Made by a program: the position numbers and the translations under genes. From Sphingomonas sp. UBA978 (GTDB lineage Bacteria > Pseudomonadota > Alphaproteobacteria > Sphingomonadales > Sphingomonadaceae), in assembly GCF_002292295.1 (NCBI RefSeq), contig NZ_DBBS01000020.1:56806-120805 (forward strand): a DNA stretch of 64,000 nucleotides. Direction: 5' to 3'. Of this stretch, positions 44,069-50,913 are shown in pieces. The notes beneath the pieces were generated by a model, which was not told the DNA's origin, searched no databases, and saw nothing but the letters and a program-made list of their open reading frames with translations. Positions within the stretch are counted from its first letter, which is position 1; each line of letters opens with the position of its first letter.

Positions 44069-44829
44069 GGTGTCTCCGGCGGCGGCGCGGACAGCGATGC
44101 GACATAGGCCGAGACGGCCCGGATGGCGGCGGCGTCGAGCGCCTTGGCGAATGCGGGCGAGGTGCCGCCCCGTCCATAGGCGATCGAGCGGCGGATCGCG
44201 GGTGCGGTCCCGCCATACAGCCAGACCGGATCGGCGAGATCGGGCGCACCGACCGCGGGATCGCCCCGGGCGTCGACGCCGTGACAATCCCAGCAGCCTC
44301 CCGATCCGCCGTAGATGCGCCTGCCGCGCGCCGCGGCGGCATCGTCGGTGCTGCGGCGGGCCAGGCCGAGCAGGAATTGCGTGACGTCCTTCGTTCCCTG
44401 CGGGGTAAGCGGAGGGATCGGTTCAGCGGCATAGGGGCGGGCGCTGGCATAAGCGGGCATGGCGGCGAGGTTCCAGCCCTTCCGGTCGCCCGAGCGAATG
44501 CCGTGGCGGACGATCGATTCGATCTCCGCGACGCGCCCCTCGCCGTAGAGGTGTTCGCCGTCGCGCAGGGAGGGGATGCCCCGCGCCGCATCGGCCTCTC
44601 CGGCAATGCCGTGGCAGCGCGCGCAATGGCGGGCGAAGACGCTGCGGCCGAGCGGCAGCGCGACGGCTGCCAGCGCGGGGTCCGCCAGCACCGTGTCCGG
44701 ATCGGCCCGCACCATCGCTGCGCGCGCCGTCGGCGGCAGGACGTGGCGGACGAGCAATACGGCGAGGAGGAGCAGGGTGGCGGCCGCCAGCCAGCGTGCC
44801 GACCTGCTGCGCGGAAGAAGATTCGCCAT
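44065..44829 (-). CDS. Membrane-anchored dihaem c-type cytochrome, CcoP-like
   Basis: A 254-aa protein with an N-terminal membrane anchor (LAAATLLLLAVLLV) and two cytochrome c domains. Haem sites are CARCH (Cys69, Cys72, His73) and CWDCH (Cys179, Cys182, His183). Met124 in AAMPAY can ligate haem 1. The second domain resembles CcoP/FixP (DPVWLYGG; IRRSIAYGRGG) but the MPAF position reads TSPAF and no Met follows Cys182, so haem 2 seems to lack its usual axial Met. No cbb3 oxidase subunits are nearby. It is the first gene of the cytochrome-PpiC-HupE operon and may pass electrons to or from an unknown periplasmic reaction. Confidence 0.87.
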   Translation of the reverse strand: MANLLPRSRSARWLAAATLLLLAVLLVRHVLPPTARAAMVRADPDTVLADPALAAVALPLGRSVFARHCARCHGIAGEADAARGIPSLRDGEHLYGEGRVAEIESIVRHGIRSGDRKGWNLAAMPAYASARPYAAEPIPPLTPQGTKDVTQFLLGLARRSTDDAAAARGRRIYGGSGGCWDCHGVDARGDPAVGAPDLADPVWLYGGTAPAIRRSIAYGRGGTSPAFAKALDAAAIRAVSAYVASLSAPPPETP

Positions 44830-45204
44830 GTGCGCTAGGACGGTATGGTCCGGACCGGCGCTCCACGATCACCCCGGCGGCGCCGGGCGCGACAGGCCGG
44901 CGCGGCCTTCGCGGCCGGCCGGGAAGTGGCGTCCCGGAAGCGCAGGTTCGTCGCTGCGAGCATGGCAATGGACCCTGGAAGATGTCGTCACGGCAGTGCC
45001 GCGCGATCGGATCATTGGCCAACGAGCATTGCTGATATCCGGTCCAGTATTACTCATCGATCGGGGCGGCCGGATCTGGCGCCGGATCTGGCGGCGTGGC
45101 GATCAGATCAGCAGGACTTCTTCGACCTATGACATGTTCCAAAGACACAGGAGGCGATCGAGCCTGTATCGGTCGGTGGAATATTACCGATTGGGGGCGG
45201 TACG
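44830..45204. promoter_or_regulatory. Divergent gap between cytochrome and DUF6644 genes
   Basis: This 375-bp stretch has no convincing gene. It contains a perfect tandem repeat (45070-45093) and, just before the right-hand gene, TCGGT-N8-ACCGA (45173-45190), which could be an operator or leader hairpin. GGGGGCGG near 45193 is the ribosome site of the right-hand gene. Confidence 0.45.
45070..45093. repeat. Tandem 12-bp direct repeat
   Basis: CCGGATCTGGCG occurs twice head to tail with no spacer in the gap between the cytochrome and DUF6644-type genes. No function is apparent. Confidence 0.8.
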
Positions 45205-45717
45205 ATGATGACGGCATCGCTGGTCGACTTTACGCATTGGCTGGGCGGCACATGGCTCGCCGCAACGGTGGCCGGTCACTTCTGGATCGTGCCGGCGCTG
45301 CAGGTCGTCCACATCCTCAGCGTGGCGGTGGTGCTTTCGGGCGTGCTGCTCATCAACCTGCGCGTCGTGGGCATCGTCGAGCGCAGCCAGCCGATCGCAG
45401 CGGTGCTCGATCGCTTCCTGCTGCCGACCGGGATCGCGATACTGGTGCTGGCGATCACCGGTGCGCTGTTGATCGCGGGTGAGCCGACGCGCGCCGTCTT
45501 CCGCACCATCTTCTGGGTCAAGATGGCGCTCATCCTTGCGGCCGGACTGCTGACCTGGTCGCACCGGTCCGCCCTGTCCGCGACGGATTTCGGCGTTCCC
45601 CGGGTGCGCGTCACGCGCAAGGCCATCGCGCTCGTGGCGCTGCTGCTGTGGCTCGGCGTGATCGTGGCGGGGCGCTGGATCGCCTATGTCGAAGCCTGGC
45701 CCGGCGCCCCGGCCTGA
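45205..45717 (+). CDS. DUF6644-type integral membrane protein (copy 1)
   Basis: A 170-aa protein with about four membrane helices. The segment ALQVVHILSVAVVLSGVLLI, with a conserved His in the first helix, and NLRVVGI after it match the DUF6644-type pattern, an uncharacterised family resembling small haem-binding membrane proteins. It begins MM; either ATG may be used after GGGGGCGG. A paralogue follows 30 bases later. It is divergent from the dihaem cytochrome operon, which makes an electron-transfer role possible, but this is inference. Confidence 0.72.
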   Translation: MMTASLVDFTHWLGGTWLAATVAGHFWIVPALQVVHILSVAVVLSGVLLINLRVVGIVERSQPIAAVLDRFLLPTGIAILVLAITGALLIAGEPTRAVFRTIFWVKMALILAAGLLTWSHRSALSATDFGVPRVRVTRKAIALVALLLWLGVIVAGRWIAYVEAWPGAPA

Positions 45718-45747
45718 TCCCTCTCACCTTTCACCGGGACGACCATC

Positions 45748-46224
45748 ATGAACCTTGAGGATTTCGCGGACTGGCTGTCGCAGACGCCGCTGTCGATCGC
45801 GCTGACCGATTCCGAAACCGCCTTTCCCGCGATCGAATCGCTGCACGTGATCGCGATCACGCTCGTCGTCGGATCGATCGCCATCGTCGACCTGCGGCTG
45901 CTGGGGCTGGCCGCGCGGCGGCGGGACGCGTCGGAACTGATCGCGTCGATCCTGCCGATCACCTGGTCCGCCTTCGCACTCGGGGTGGTGACCGGCATCC
46001 TCCTCTTTGCGGCCAATCCGATCGGCTACAGCGCCAACGCCTATTTCCTCGGCAAGCTGATCCTTCTGGCGCTCGCCGGAGCGAACATGATCGCGTTCCA
46101 CCTCTTCGCGCACCGCCATCTGGCGAAGGAGGGCGCGCTCGCTCCCAAATTGTCGGGCGGCGCATCGCTGACCTTGTGGGTGGCGATCGTGACATTCGGA
46201 CGACTGATCGGATTTACGCTATGA
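45748..46224 (+). CDS. DUF6644-type integral membrane protein (copy 2)
   Basis: A 158-aa four-helix membrane protein paralogous to the preceding gene: SLHVIAITLVVGSIAIVDLRLLGLAARRR aligns, over its first part, with the copy-1 segment, including the His. A second His pair (FHLFAHRH) sits near the third/fourth helix on the probable membrane face. It is 30 bases downstream of copy 1 in one operon. Function unknown; paired His residues would suit haem or quinone contact. Confidence 0.75.
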   Translation: MNLEDFADWLSQTPLSIALTDSETAFPAIESLHVIAITLVVGSIAIVDLRLLGLAARRRDASELIASILPITWSAFALGVVTGILLFAANPIGYSANAYFLGKLILLALAGANMIAFHLFAHRHLAKEGALAPKLSGGASLTLWVAIVTFGRLIGFTL

Positions 46225-46529
46225 CGATAGACCGCGCTGCCGGGGGATATGTTTGGGGATATCCATCATTAGTGGCTCCGTAGATACAAAAGTCCGGGGG
46301 CAACCAGATGGATATTGGCAATTATTCCGAAAATATCGATGCTTGCGATATCGCCTGCCTGCCCACCCAGACCTGTGTCGATGGCCAGTTTGGCTGTACG
46401 ACCGCCGGCAACGGCATGCCGGTCTACCAATTGCAACGATCCGCGTAGGCTATGGGTGACGGTCGCGTTCAAACGCTGGCCGGGCGAACGGGCGACTTTG
46501 GGTGCCGGCTCCGGCTTTCATCGGGTGCG
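46225..46529. other. Convergent gap containing a small peptide gene
   Basis: This 305-bp gap separates the rightward DUF6644 pair from the leftward DUF6152 operon. It is lower in GC than its surroundings and holds the 46-codon frame reported separately. No terminator stem is obvious. Confidence 0.5.
46308..46448 (+). CDS. Predicted 46-aa cysteine-rich peptide
   Basis: A short frame with ATG 46308 and GGGGG seven bases upstream, ending TAG. The peptide has an acidic start (MDIGNYSENIDA), then four Cys in CDIACLPTQTCVDGQFGC (spacing C-x3-C-x5-C-x6-C) and a tail TTAGNGMPVYQLQRSA. No signal peptide is visible. Codon use is less GC-biased in the first 15 codons than in neighbouring genes. The Cys pattern would suit a metal-binding peptide, a disulfide microprotein or a modified-peptide precursor, but no recognisable maturase is adjacent. 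The frame could be chance; the ribosome site, composition and otherwise empty gap favour a gene. Confidence 0.45.
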   Translation: MDIGNYSENIDACDIACLPTQTCVDGQFGCTTAGNGMPVYQLQRSA

Positions 46530-46958
46530 CTATTGCTCCCCTTTTTTCTCGATATCGATCAGCCGCGCCTGCAGCACCTGACCGGTTTCGACCAGCGTCG
46601 CCTTGCGGAAACCACCCCCGCGTTGCCCGTCACGCAAGGGATTGATCTCGACCAGCACCTTGTCGCCCGGCTTGAGCGATTTGCGGGTCCAGCCAAGGCG
46701 CGTGAGATTGCCGGGGCTGGTCAGTTCCACCGCCCAGAGCTCCGGCGCGCCACCGGTGCCGCCGTCGGCCAGCACGAACAGCGAGACGTGCGGGTTCACC
46801 CAGCGAAACTCGCGCACCGTGCCCCTGAGCGTCCGCGCCTTCGACGGATCGAACATCGCGAAGCTGTGGTGCGCCTCGGCCGGCGGGCTGGTCGCCACGC
46901 CCAGCATGGTGAGCGCGGCGGCGGCGAGAACGAGGCGCGTCATAGCCGTTTCCCTCAT
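46530..46958 (-). CDS. DUF6152-family secreted protein (copy 1)
   Basis: A 142-aa secreted protein. After the signal peptide (LVLAAAALTMLGVATSPPAEA) the mature protein starts AHHSFAMFDPSK, the DUF6152 hallmark, followed by TVREFRWVNPH, WAVELTSPGNLTRLGW, LKPGDKVLVEINPLRDGQRGG: a small beta-rich, OB-like domain. The exposed N-terminal His-His may bind a metal. ATG 46958 overlaps the preceding stop by ATGA; an ATG five codons later is possible. It pairs with the gene upstream, and an equivalent pair follows immediately upstream of that. Function uncharacterised. Confidence 0.82.
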   Translation of the reverse strand: MRETAMTRLVLAAAALTMLGVATSPPAEAHHSFAMFDPSKARTLRGTVREFRWVNPHVSLFVLADGGTGGAPELWAVELTSPGNLTRLGWTRKSLKPGDKVLVEINPLRDGQRGGGFRKATLVETGQVLQARLIDIEKKGEQ

Positions 46959-47791
46959 TTTTCGTTCGGAGCGGGCAGGATATTGCCGTCCTGCTGATAG
47001 GCCGGCGCGAAGATCGCATTGCCCCGGGCGTCGGTCGCATCGCGGAAATCGCCCTGACGGCAGACCCCCTCGACGATCTCGTGGCTGCGCTGGCGTTTGC
47101 GGTGGTAGAGGCGGGTGGTCTTCCACGGGCGGGTTAGGACCCGGGGGGCGTCGATCTCCAGATCGAAGGCCAGCGTATCGGGATCGACCAGATGGATGCG
47201 CTCCTTGACGCGCATGTCGCCGTTGTTGGGAATGCCGACCGCCTCGCTGACCGCCAGATAGACCTGCGGCAGGATGCCTTTGGTGTCCACGACGAGCGTG
47301 CTGCCGTCCCAATGGCCGACCGAATAGCCGTGAAAGCTCGGATCGGGATCGGCGGGCATCGCCCGGCCATCGGTGTGGATGCGCCGCAGCCGATTGCCGT
47401 CGGATTCGCCGAGGATCGTCACCCGCCCCGGGCTGAACAGGATTTCGAGGGCATTGTGGGTGATGAGGATGAAGGTCGGCGTGCCGTGCGGCAGGCAGTC
47501 GATCAGCAGGCCCTTCGGCCGCCCGGCGGCCTCTTCTGCGGTCCAATGGTCGACCTGACGCTGGATATCCGGTTTCCACGGCGTCGGATTGGTCCGGATC
47601 TGCGCGTTCTGGTCGACGATGTCGGGGGACCAGGTGCCGCTCCAGTCGGGAAGCCGCGCGATCGCCTGCCAGTCGGCGGCGGTCGGCGCGGGATCGACCC
47701 GGTCGGACGCCCGCTGCGCGATCGCAGGGCAGGCGATCGCCAGCGCGAGCAGCGGGAGCAGACGGGAGGCGGGGCGCATGGGCATCCTCAT
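46955..47791 (-). CDS. Uncharacterised secreted protein, DUF6152 partner (copy 1)
   Basis: A 278-aa protein with signal peptide (LLPLLALAIACPAIAQ). It has the conserved core SPGRVTILGESDGNRLRRI, HTDGR, ADPDPSFHGYSVGHWDG, TLVVDTKG, VKERI, VLTRPW, CRQGDF and ARGNAIF, shared with the protein at 48225-49064. I recognise the family as widespread in sphingomonads and soil bacteria but not its function; it is all-beta by appearance, with invariant Trp, Asp and His. Starts and ends overlap both DUF6152 genes by ATGA, so the pair is co-translated. Confidence 0.8.
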   Translation of the reverse strand: MRMPMRPASRLLPLLALAIACPAIAQRASDRVDPAPTAADWQAIARLPDWSGTWSPDIVDQNAQIRTNPTPWKPDIQRQVDHWTAEEAAGRPKGLLIDCLPHGTPTFILITHNALEILFSPGRVTILGESDGNRLRRIHTDGRAMPADPDPSFHGYSVGHWDGSTLVVDTKGILPQVYLAVSEAVGIPNNGDMRVKERIHLVDPDTLAFDLEIDAPRVLTRPWKTTRLYHRKRQRSHEIVEGVCRQGDFRDATDARGNAIFAPAYQQDGNILPAPNEK

Positions 47792-48228
47792 TTCGGCGGC
47801 TGGGTGCCGGGGATGGTGCCGATGCCGAGCACCTTGCCGGTGGCGACGATCCTGGCCTTCTTGAACTGGCCGGCCCGGCGGCCGTCGCGCATCGGATTGA
47901 TGTCGACGACGACCTTGTCGCCCGGTTTCAGCACGGTCCGCGACCAGCCCATCTTGCTGAGATTGCCCGGGCTGGTCGGCAGCTCGAGCGACCACAGCCC
48001 GGCGTCATAGCCCCCCACCGGACCCGCCTGCACCCACAGGATCGCATGCGGAGCGGTCCATTGCAGCGTCTTGACGGTCGCCTGGAAGGTCATCGGCCTG
48101 CCCGGATCGAACATCGCGAAACTGTGGTGCGCGGCAAGTGGCATCGCCGGTACGGCGAGCACCAGCGCCACGGCGAGGAGCCGCCGGAACCGGGGAGGCA
48201 TGGGGGAGGGTTTCGTGGCGGACGTCAT
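47788..48228 (-). CDS. DUF6152-family secreted protein (copy 2)
   Basis: A 146-aa paralogue of the protein at 46530-46958, with signal peptide (LLAVALVLAVPAMPLA), the AHHSFAMFDPG start of the mature chain, TVKTLQWTAPH, WSLELPTSPGNLSKMGW and LKPGDKVVVDINPMRDGRRAG. It overlaps its partner genes on both sides by ATGA. The strict one-to-one pairing with the ~280-aa secreted protein suggests the two form a complex or act in sequence in the periplasm. Confidence 0.83.
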   Translation of the reverse strand: MTSATKPSPMPPRFRRLLAVALVLAVPAMPLAAHHSFAMFDPGRPMTFQATVKTLQWTAPHAILWVQAGPVGGYDAGLWSLELPTSPGNLSKMGWSRTVLKPGDKVVVDINPMRDGRRAGQFKKARIVATGKVLGIGTIPGTQPPK

Positions 48229-49064
48229 TTGGAACGGGCCTGATCGGGCGGCAGTCGGGCGCCGCCGTCGTCTTTCGGGACGGGGAGGTAGATCGCGTTG
48301 CCATGGGCATCGAGGTCGTCGAGGAAGTCGCCCTGACGGCAGGAGGATTCTACGAAATCGAACGTGCGCTCGCGGTGGCGGGTGAAGAGCCGCCGGGCAT
48401 GCCAGGGGCGGGTCAGCACCCTTGGCGCGTGGACGACGATATCGACCTGGAGCGTGTCCGGCCCGGCCAATGCGATCCGTTCCTCGACGTGCATGTCGCC
48501 GTCGTTCGGCAGGCCGACGCCCTGGCTCATCGGAATGAACACCTGGGGAAGGAAGCCGATCGTATCGACGACGAGCGTATCCTTGTCCCAATGGCCGATC
48601 GAATCGCCGCTGAAGGTCGGATCGGGGTCGGCCGGATGCGGGCGTCCGTCGGTCCAGATCCGGCGCAGGCGGTTGCCGTCGAACTCGCCCAGTACGGTCA
48701 CGCGGCCCGGCGTCACCAGAAACTCGACCGAATTGAGCGTTTGCGTCACCGAACTGGGCAGCCCTTCCGGCAGGCAGTTCACATAGATGTTCTGCGGTCT
48801 GCCCTGCTTTTCCAGCGCTTCGAGCGCCGCGATCTGCGCGGCCTGCCCGGGCTTCCACGGCGGCGCGGTCGTGCTGCCCGGCCCGAACCGGTCCATCGGC
48901 CCCGGCGACCAGACGCCGGACAGGTCGGGCAGCGTGGCGATCCGCGCCCAGTCCGCGGCGGTGGGCGCGCGGTTGACGGGGCCGCGATCGTCGTCGGCCC
49001 GGGCCGATCCGGTGACGGCAAGTCCGGCCGCGCATAAGGCGATCCAGTGACGGGAAAGGCGCAT
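48225..49064 (-). CDS. Uncharacterised secreted protein, DUF6152 partner (copy 2)
   Basis: A 279-aa paralogue of the protein at 46955-47791, with signal peptide (LCAAGLAVTGSARA). Shared core: LSGVWSPGPMD, TPGRVTVLGEFDGNRLRRI, ADPDPTFSGDSIGHWD, TLVVDTIGFLPQVF, GDMHVEERI, VLTRPW, CRQGDF and AHGNAIY. It heads the duplicated two-pair module and lies 88 bases downstream of the redoxin gene, so it may belong to one transcript starting at the nitroreductase. Function unknown. Confidence 0.8.
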   Translation of the reverse strand: MRLSRHWIALCAAGLAVTGSARADDDRGPVNRAPTAADWARIATLPDLSGVWSPGPMDRFGPGSTTAPPWKPGQAAQIAALEALEKQGRPQNIYVNCLPEGLPSSVTQTLNSVEFLVTPGRVTVLGEFDGNRLRRIWTDGRPHPADPDPTFSGDSIGHWDKDTLVVDTIGFLPQVFIPMSQGVGLPNDGDMHVEERIALAGPDTLQVDIVVHAPRVLTRPWHARRLFTRHRERTFDFVESSCRQGDFLDDLDAHGNAIYLPVPKDDGGARLPPDQARSK

Positions 49065-49152
49065 GGGTTGGTTCGGCCTCCTGCAATGCGATGGGCCCGA
49101 CAGGCGACGCGACCGTCGGTCCGAGGGACCAGACCGGCGGCCGGCGTCGGCG

Positions 49153-49833
49153 TCAGGCGGCAGCCTTCACCTTCAGCGCCGTGATCGCATCGAGGATCTG
49201 CGGCGCCTCGGTGCGCACGAGCCAGTCCGGGCTGACGTCGACGAAGCGCACGATGCGGTCGGTATCGACGATCACCACGGCCGGTTGCGGAAACTCTGCG
49301 GTGCCGGTGCCCGTGAGTTCCCCGATCCACCCCGGCGTCGGCTGGCCGGCGGGCACGTCGCCGCGTGCGAAGGTGATGCCGAAGCGGCGGCCGAGCGCAT
49401 TGTCCCGGTCCGAGGCGACCGGAAAGCCCAGTCCGTGGCGCGACCGGATGCCGTCCAGCCCCTGTTCGGGGAGGTGTGGGCTGATCGCGACCAGCGCGAT
49501 GCCGGCGGCGGCGAGCGCGGGCCAGAGCTGGCGGTTATAATAGGGCAGCGCGAGATTGCACGCCGGGCATCCTGCCCAGCGGAAGAAGATCAGCACCGCC
49601 GGCCCGCGCGCGACCAGTTCGTCGAGCGTCACTGTCCCCCCCTGCGAGGTCGCCAGTTCGAAGGGCGCGACGGTGTCGCCGACCGTCACCACCGTCGCCG
49701 GGTCGAATGCCGCGACCAGCGCCCGACGTTGATCGACGTTCTTCGCGAGCTTGTCCGGTTCCCATGTGCGGACACGTTCCGCGTGCAGCGCCTCGAACTG
49801 CGGAGTCAGGCTTTCGGATACGGTATCGGTCAT
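49153..49833 (-). CDS. AhpC/TSA-type redoxin
   Basis: A 226-aa thioredoxin-fold protein of the AhpC/TSA/redoxin group. The active site is FRWAGCPACN with a CxxC pair (Cys89, Cys92), unlike the single peroxidatic Cys of classic AhpC, and no signal peptide is visible. It probably reduces a peroxide or disulfide in the cytosol. It is 36 bases downstream of the nitroreductase; next to flavin monooxygenases, peroxide removal is a plausible role. Confidence 0.83.
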   Translation of the reverse strand: MTDTVSESLTPQFEALHAERVRTWEPDKLAKNVDQRRALVAAFDPATVVTVGDTVAPFELATSQGGTVTLDELVARGPAVLIFFRWAGCPACNLALPYYNRQLWPALAAAGIALVAISPHLPEQGLDGIRSRHGLGFPVASDRDNALGRRFGITFARGDVPAGQPTPGWIGELTGTGTAEFPQPAVVIVDTDRIVRFVDVSPDWLVRTEAPQILDAITALKVKAAA

Positions 49834-49869
49834 GACATTCTCCAGCGTGTCAGGGCGGTCGGAACCGGG

Positions 49870-50700
49870 TCAGCGCAGCGGGAAGCCGAGTCTGCCCAGC
49901 ACGGTGCGCAGGCGGTCGCGGCCATGCAGCGCCGCGCCGTCGGCAAAGCGGGCGAGTACCGCCGCCTTCCATCCGGTGACGGGCAGCCCCTGCTGCTGCT
50001 GGAACATGCGGCTGACCGTATCGTAATCGGCAATCGCGTTGGCCTCGGCATCGGCCCGATACTGGTTGCGATGCAGGATCGCGGCCTGCGCGGGGCGAGG
50101 CTTGATCGACGCCGGGCGTTCGGGATCCGGCCAGCCGACGACGAGCCCGAACACCACCGCCGCGCGGGGCGGCAGGCCGACCACCGCCGCCACGTCGTCG
50201 GGGCGGTTGCGCAGCGCGCCGATATAGACCGTCCCCAGCCCGAGCGATTCGGCGGCGACGACCGCGTTCTGCGCGGCCAGCGCGGCGTCGAGCGCGGCGG
50301 TGACGAAGCTGTCGAGATAGTCCAGCCCCGCGGTCGTCGCGCCCTCGCGCACGCCGAGGGCATGGGGGCGGGCCAGATCGGCCACCCACAGCAGCAACAG
50401 CGGGGCCTCCTCGACATGGCGCTGATGGTTTGCGAGCACCGCAAGCTCCGCCTTCGTCGCCGGATCGGTGACCGCGACGACGCTCCACAGATGGAGGTTC
50501 GACGAGCTGGGGGCGGACTGCGCCGCGGCGACCAGCGTCTCGATCGTCCGCTCCTCCAGCGCGCGGGGAAGATAGGCGCGCACCGAGCGATGCGCGAGCA
50601 GTCCCGCGATCACGTCGTTCCACACGATCGCCGCCGGACGCGGCTGCGTTGCATAGCGCTGTTCCAGCGCCGTCAAATGTTTGGGATCGTCGAGTGCCAT
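49870..50700 (-). CDS. Nitroreductase / NfsA-type flavin oxidoreductase
   Basis: A 276-aa nitroreductase-fold protein: HRSVRAYLPRALEERTIETLVAAAQSAPSSSNLHLWSVV holds FMN-binding Arg and Ser/Asn positions (first 70 residues), with AAESLGLGTVYIGALRN and FGLVVGWP typical of the NfsA/Frp branch. It uses NAD(P)H and FMN. It is divergent from two LLM monooxygenase genes that need reduced flavin, so it is a good candidate for their flavin reductase. Confidence 0.87.
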   Translation of the reverse strand: MALDDPKHLTALEQRYATQPRPAAIVWNDVIAGLLAHRSVRAYLPRALEERTIETLVAAAQSAPSSSNLHLWSVVAVTDPATKAELAVLANHQRHVEEAPLLLLWVADLARPHALGVREGATTAGLDYLDSFVTAALDAALAAQNAVVAAESLGLGTVYIGALRNRPDDVAAVVGLPPRAAVVFGLVVGWPDPERPASIKPRPAQAAILHRNQYRADAEANAIADYDTVSRMFQQQQGLPVTGWKAAVLARFADGAALHGRDRLRTVLGRLGFPLR

Positions 50701-50789
50701 GCCGCGCTCCTTGCTGGACGGAACGGGGAGTACCGGTGAGGAAAAGGGGCGACAAACGAGATTGGCAACGGTCTACATCACGATGTCTT

Positions 50790-50804
50790 ATAGGTGCGGC
50801 CTAT
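50790..50804. promoter_or_regulatory. LysR-type operator candidate, nitroreductase/LLM divergent promoter
   Basis: ATAGG-TGCGG-CCTAT, an inverted repeat with T-N11-A spacing (T50791, A50803), lies in the 213-bp divergent gap, 90-110 bases from each start. The half-site ATAGG also occurs in the LysR-gene region at 34108-34124. Confidence 0.5.
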
Positions 50805-50913
50805 GACCGTTGCTTATCATCCGGTCAGCCGAACTCGTTTGTCGGCGAATGCGCGCGCCCTATCCTGCCTGGCATTGCCATCGTCCGGCCACCGCGCGGA
50901 CAGGAGACAAGCG

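Noticed and set aside
44065..44829. CcoP subunit of a cbb3 oxidase
   Set aside because: Similarity is limited to the second haem domain, an axial Met is missing, and CcoN/CcoO are absent.
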